Below are positions 21,505-23,776 of a stretch of DNA of 23,776 bases, piece after piece. This DNA comes from a virus. The translations under genes were made by a program, and so were the position numbers. Under the pieces are notes generated by a model. The model made no database searches, was not told where the DNA came from, and was given only the letters and a program-made list of their open reading frames with translations. The stretch's first letter is position 1. Every line of letters starts with the position of its first letter. The stretch spans positions 1 to 23,776 of the IMG/VR virus record IMGVR_UViG_3300004097_000056; one strand, 5' to 3'.

Positions 21505-22619
21505 TGCTATCCGGCTCGGATGCCATCAACAATGCGGTCAAGCAATCGCACATGGTGGTGTGCCACTTCGCGGTGCAGCGCGCCAACGCGCCCGAGCCAA
21601 CGGAAACCCGCTTCGTCGCAACCGAGGGCACCTACACCCAGGACCGCACTAGCAACTACGGCAGCCGGGTCAGCCTGGTTATCCCCCAGGAAGGTATGTG
21701 GGACGCCGACAGCGGGCTGCCCACCATCATGCCTTACGGGGACCGCATCAAACTGTGGCGCGGAATCATCGCGCCGGACGGTATGGCGTGGACCGCTCAA
21801 CTCGGTGTGTTCCGCGTGGACTCCGTGGCGTTCAACCGCCCGTCCTCCACGTTCCGGGTGGAGGCCAGCGGGCTGATGTCCCAAGTGGACGACAGCCTGT
21901 TCACCGCTCCCCGGCTGGTGCGCAACGATGACGACAAAGAGGCCGTGCTGCGCAACCTGGTGGACGAGGCCCTGGTGATGTGGGGACCGGGTGCGAGGGC
22001 GGAACGCGCGCCGGATGAGACCAACTCGCTGGGAGCCATTTACAACCAAAGCCGCATGGACGCCGTGGCGGACCTGGCCCTGGCCCTTGGCGTGGACGCC
22101 AAGTTCAACAACAACGGTTCCCTGGTGCTGGTGCCAACGCCGACCGCCGCGGACCCGGTGGTGTGGGAGTTGTACGCCGGGGAGGAGGGCACCGTCATCG
22201 ACTACGGCACGCAATTCGACCGTGGCGACTCGTACAACGGTGTGGTCGCGGAAGGCCGCAGCCCATACGGCAGGCCGGTGCGCGCCCTGGTGACCAACAA
22301 CAACCCGGACGACCCGATGCGCTGGGGCGGTCCCTTTGGGTATGTGCCGACGTACTACACAAGCGACGTTTTGCGCGACCGGGAGGACTGCCGGTTGGCG
22401 GCGGAGGCGCGGCTGAACGATGGCCGGGGCCGGGCGCGGCAGGTGTCGATCACCTGCGTTGCCCATTCCGGGTTGGAGTCCGGCGACCTGATTAGGCTGC
22501 GCACGGTTACGGACCAGGAGGTGCTGGTGATCCTGGACCAGGTGCAAATGCCGCTTGGTCCGGGTCAGATGAAGTTGACGGGCCGGGTCGTCCAGGGATG
22601 GGAGTACGCCGATGGGTAG
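21504..22619 (+). CDS. Minor tail protein, tail hub-like
   Basis: This 371-residue protein starts with GTG 21504, overlapping the previous TAG by one base. The first part (SRVSLVIPQEGMWDADSGLPTIMPYGDRIKLWRGI, then LGVFRVDSVAFNRPSSTFRVEASG) is typical of actinophage minor tail proteins with a hub-like N-terminus. The rest (GVDAKFNNNGSLVLVPTP to the LGPGQMKLTG end) looks like the hub-domain layout seen in tail-associated proteins. No peptidoglycan hydrolase motif is visible. It probably forms the tip ring under Dit. Confidence 0.75.
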   Translation: MLSGSDAINNAVKQSHMVVCHFAVQRANAPEPTETRFVATEGTYTQDRTSNYGSRVSLVIPQEGMWDADSGLPTIMPYGDRIKLWRGIIAPDGMAWTAQLGVFRVDSVAFNRPSSTFRVEASGLMSQVDDSLFTAPRLVRNDDDKEAVLRNLVDEALVMWGPGARAERAPDETNSLGAIYNQSRMDAVADLALALGVDAKFNNNGSLVLVPTPTAADPVVWELYAGEEGTVIDYGTQFDRGDSYNGVVAEGRSPYGRPVRALVTNNNPDDPMRWGGPFGYVPTYYTSDVLRDREDCRLAAEARLNDGRGRARQVSITCVAHSGLESGDLIRLRTVTDQEVLVILDQVQMPLGPGQMKLTGRVVQGWEYADG

Positions 22620-23304
22620 CGATTACCTCGCGCGCCGGATCATGGCGCAGCACGACAGGCCAACGCAGGTGACCACCGGGGAGGTGGTGCGTGCGTGGGA
22701 ATTTTCCAGCCAGCCCTATGCCGCCATCCGGTTGCAGGACGACGACCCGAGCAGCGAGCGGGAAATGCTGGCCACCTCCATGATGGAAGTTGGCACGCTT
22801 GCGGTGGTGCTGTTGGACGGGAGTGGGTTCGCGGTTGCGGTTGGCTCCCTGTCCGCCGGGCTGGACTCCCTGGGTGGCAGCGCCCTCCCGCCGGGTGGCC
22901 TGACGGACGACGTATTGGCCAAAGCGAGCGAAGCAGACGGCGACGCCCGGTGGGTCGCCGCCAACTTTGGCGACGGCAGCGGCGGCAGCGTAAAGCAAGG
23001 GCGGCGCATCACCGAGGGCGTGGAGTCCTGCGGCCCGGCCTGGCCGGTGCCCACCACCGTGGGCCAGGGCTACATCCCGGCCAGCCCGGACCGACTTAGC
23101 CTGCTCATTCAAAACGTGTCCGGCACCGACATCTGGGTTGGCGGCAGCAGCCAGGTGGGCGACCCCAATGGGGACGGCGTGGGGCTGGGCGTAATGGTGC
23201 GGTGGGGCGCGTCCATTACTATGAACGCTAGCCCCGCAGCAGCAATCTACATCTGGTGCCCATACGACCGCGCGCCCGTGTCGTGGCTCGCGGAGGAGGT
23301 TTAG
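22612..23304 (+). CDS. Small tail tip/baseplate protein with two beta domains
   Basis: This 230-residue protein overlaps the previous gene by eight bases. The N-terminal part (TTGEVVRAWEFSSQPYAAIRLQDDD, then LAVVLLDGSGFAVAVGSL) reads like an OB-type baseplate domain. A Gly/Ser/Pro-rich linker follows. The C-terminal 100 residues (SLLIQNVSGTDIWVGGSSQ to GVMVRWGASITMNAS to AIYIWCPYDRAPVSWL) are a beta sandwich often found in phage tail tip or virion surface proteins. A host-contact role is inferred from position. Confidence 0.68.
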   Translation: MGSDYLARRIMAQHDRPTQVTTGEVVRAWEFSSQPYAAIRLQDDDPSSEREMLATSMMEVGTLAVVLLDGSGFAVAVGSLSAGLDSLGGSALPPGGLTDDVLAKASEADGDARWVAANFGDGSGGSVKQGRRITEGVESCGPAWPVPTTVGQGYIPASPDRLSLLIQNVSGTDIWVGGSSQVGDPNGDGVGLGVMVRWGASITMNASPAAAIYIWCPYDRAPVSWLAEEV

Positions 23305-23306
23305 CG

Positions 23307-23776
23307 GTGGCGATTATTACCGGCGGCGGGCTGCCATCAGGCGGGGACGCTGGCCCGCCCGGCAAGGACGGCGCGAGCGCCTACGAAATTGCCGTTCAAC
23401 ACGGCTTCCCCGGCACCGAACAGGAATGGCTGGACAGCCTCCAGGGGCAACCCGGTACGGACGCTCCGGCGGTGGACGTCAAGGGGTGGGTGCCCACGGC
23501 GGACGACCTCCCGGCGGATGCATCAGACCGCGACGCCTACATAAGCGCCGACGACGGACACTTCCACCTTTACTACGCCGACACCGGCGAGTGGCGTGAC
23601 TGCGGCCCGGTCGTTGGCCCTCCCGGCGAACAGGGCGACACCGGCGCGAGCGCCTACGAGGCCGCGGTGGCGGCGGGCTTCGACGGCACGCAGGAGGAGT
23701 GGCTTGCGAGCCTCCAGGGCGAGCCGGGCAAGCAGGGCGACCAGGGCGACCAGGGCGAGCAGGGCGACCAGGGCGA
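23307..23776 (+). CDS. Collagen-like tail fibre protein (cut by window edge)
   Basis: The gene starts at GTG 23307 behind GGAGGAGG at 23292-23299 and runs off the right edge, so only about 156 residues are visible. It contains Gly-x-y collagen-like tracts (AGPPGKDGAS, GPPGEQGDTG and a GDQGDQGEQGDQG run) and two copies of a repeat reading SAYE-x-AV-x2-GF-x-GT-x2-EWL-x-SLQG (one starting near 23379, one near 23651). Between them is a WVPTADDLPADASDRDAYIS strand region. Such repeats with Gly-x-y tracts are known in phage tail fibres, where they trimerise and place receptor-binding tips. The C-terminal receptor part is outside the window. Confidence 0.85.
   Translation, partial: MAIITGGGLPSGGDAGPPGKDGASAYEIAVQHGFPGTEQEWLDSLQGQPGTDAPAVDVKGWVPTADDLPADASDRDAYISADDGHFHLYYADTGEWRDCGPVVGPPGEQGDTGASAYEAAVAAGFDGTQEEWLASLQGEPGKQGDQGDQGEQGDQG
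23709..23776 (+). repeat. Short tandem repeat coding for Gly-Asp/Glu-Gln
   Basis: The last 68 bases are repeats of a 9-base unit close to cagggcgac/cagggcgag. They encode the Gly-Asp-Gln/Gly-Glu-Gln collagen-like triplets and continue past the edge. Near-identical units make the tract liable to length changes by slippage. Confidence 0.8.

Overview
The window is one half of a double-stranded DNA tailed-phage (siphovirus) genome or prophage with high G+C. Every gene I can support is on the + strand, tightly packed, mostly with ATGA, GTGA or longer stop/start overlaps. Frequent GTG and TTG starts, GGAGG-type ribosome sites and C/G-ending codons point to an actinobacterial host (Mycobacterium, Gordonia or a relative). 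The genus is inference. No integrase, repressor, tRNA gene or CRISPR array is visible.

Layout. (1) 29-728: three small accessory genes (a short basic protein, a Cys-rich zinc-ribbon protein, a tiny membrane protein). (2) 823-5186: an overlapping operon for 7-deazaguanine DNA modification: ParB-like protein, DpdA transglycosylase, QueC, QueD, QueE, a phosphoribosyltransferase-FolE fusion, and an HNH nuclease. FolE, QueD, QueE and QueC together make preQ0 from GTP, and DpdA would exchange it for guanine in phage DNA. No QueF or amidotransferase is present here, so the simplest prediction is dPreQ0-containing DNA that resists restriction. (3) 5187-5336: a non-coding gap with four imperfect 20-bp direct repeats and a perfect hairpin. 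(4) 5337-7486: four proteins of unknown function, several behind similar C/A-rich leaders. (5) 7483-16160: packaging and head/neck genes: HNH nuclease, small and large terminase, MuF-like protein, scaffold, major capsid, connector, portal, stopper, neck protein, tail terminator and tail tube. The portal gene lies after the capsid gene instead of after the terminase. (6) 16170-23776: tail genes: two chaperone frames, a 1288-residue tape measure, Dit-like and hub-like minor tail proteins, a small tip protein and a collagen-like fibre cut off by the window edge.

The most interesting system is the DNA-hypermodification operon. Its two least usual parts are the phosphoribosyltransferase domain fused in front of GTP cyclohydrolase I and the ParB-like protein next to DpdA. 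Elsewhere, worth checking are the long MuF/scaffold overlap, the in-frame amber codon between the terminase genes, the capsid-flanking promoter/hairpin and terminator, and a likely -1 frameshift in the tail chaperones.
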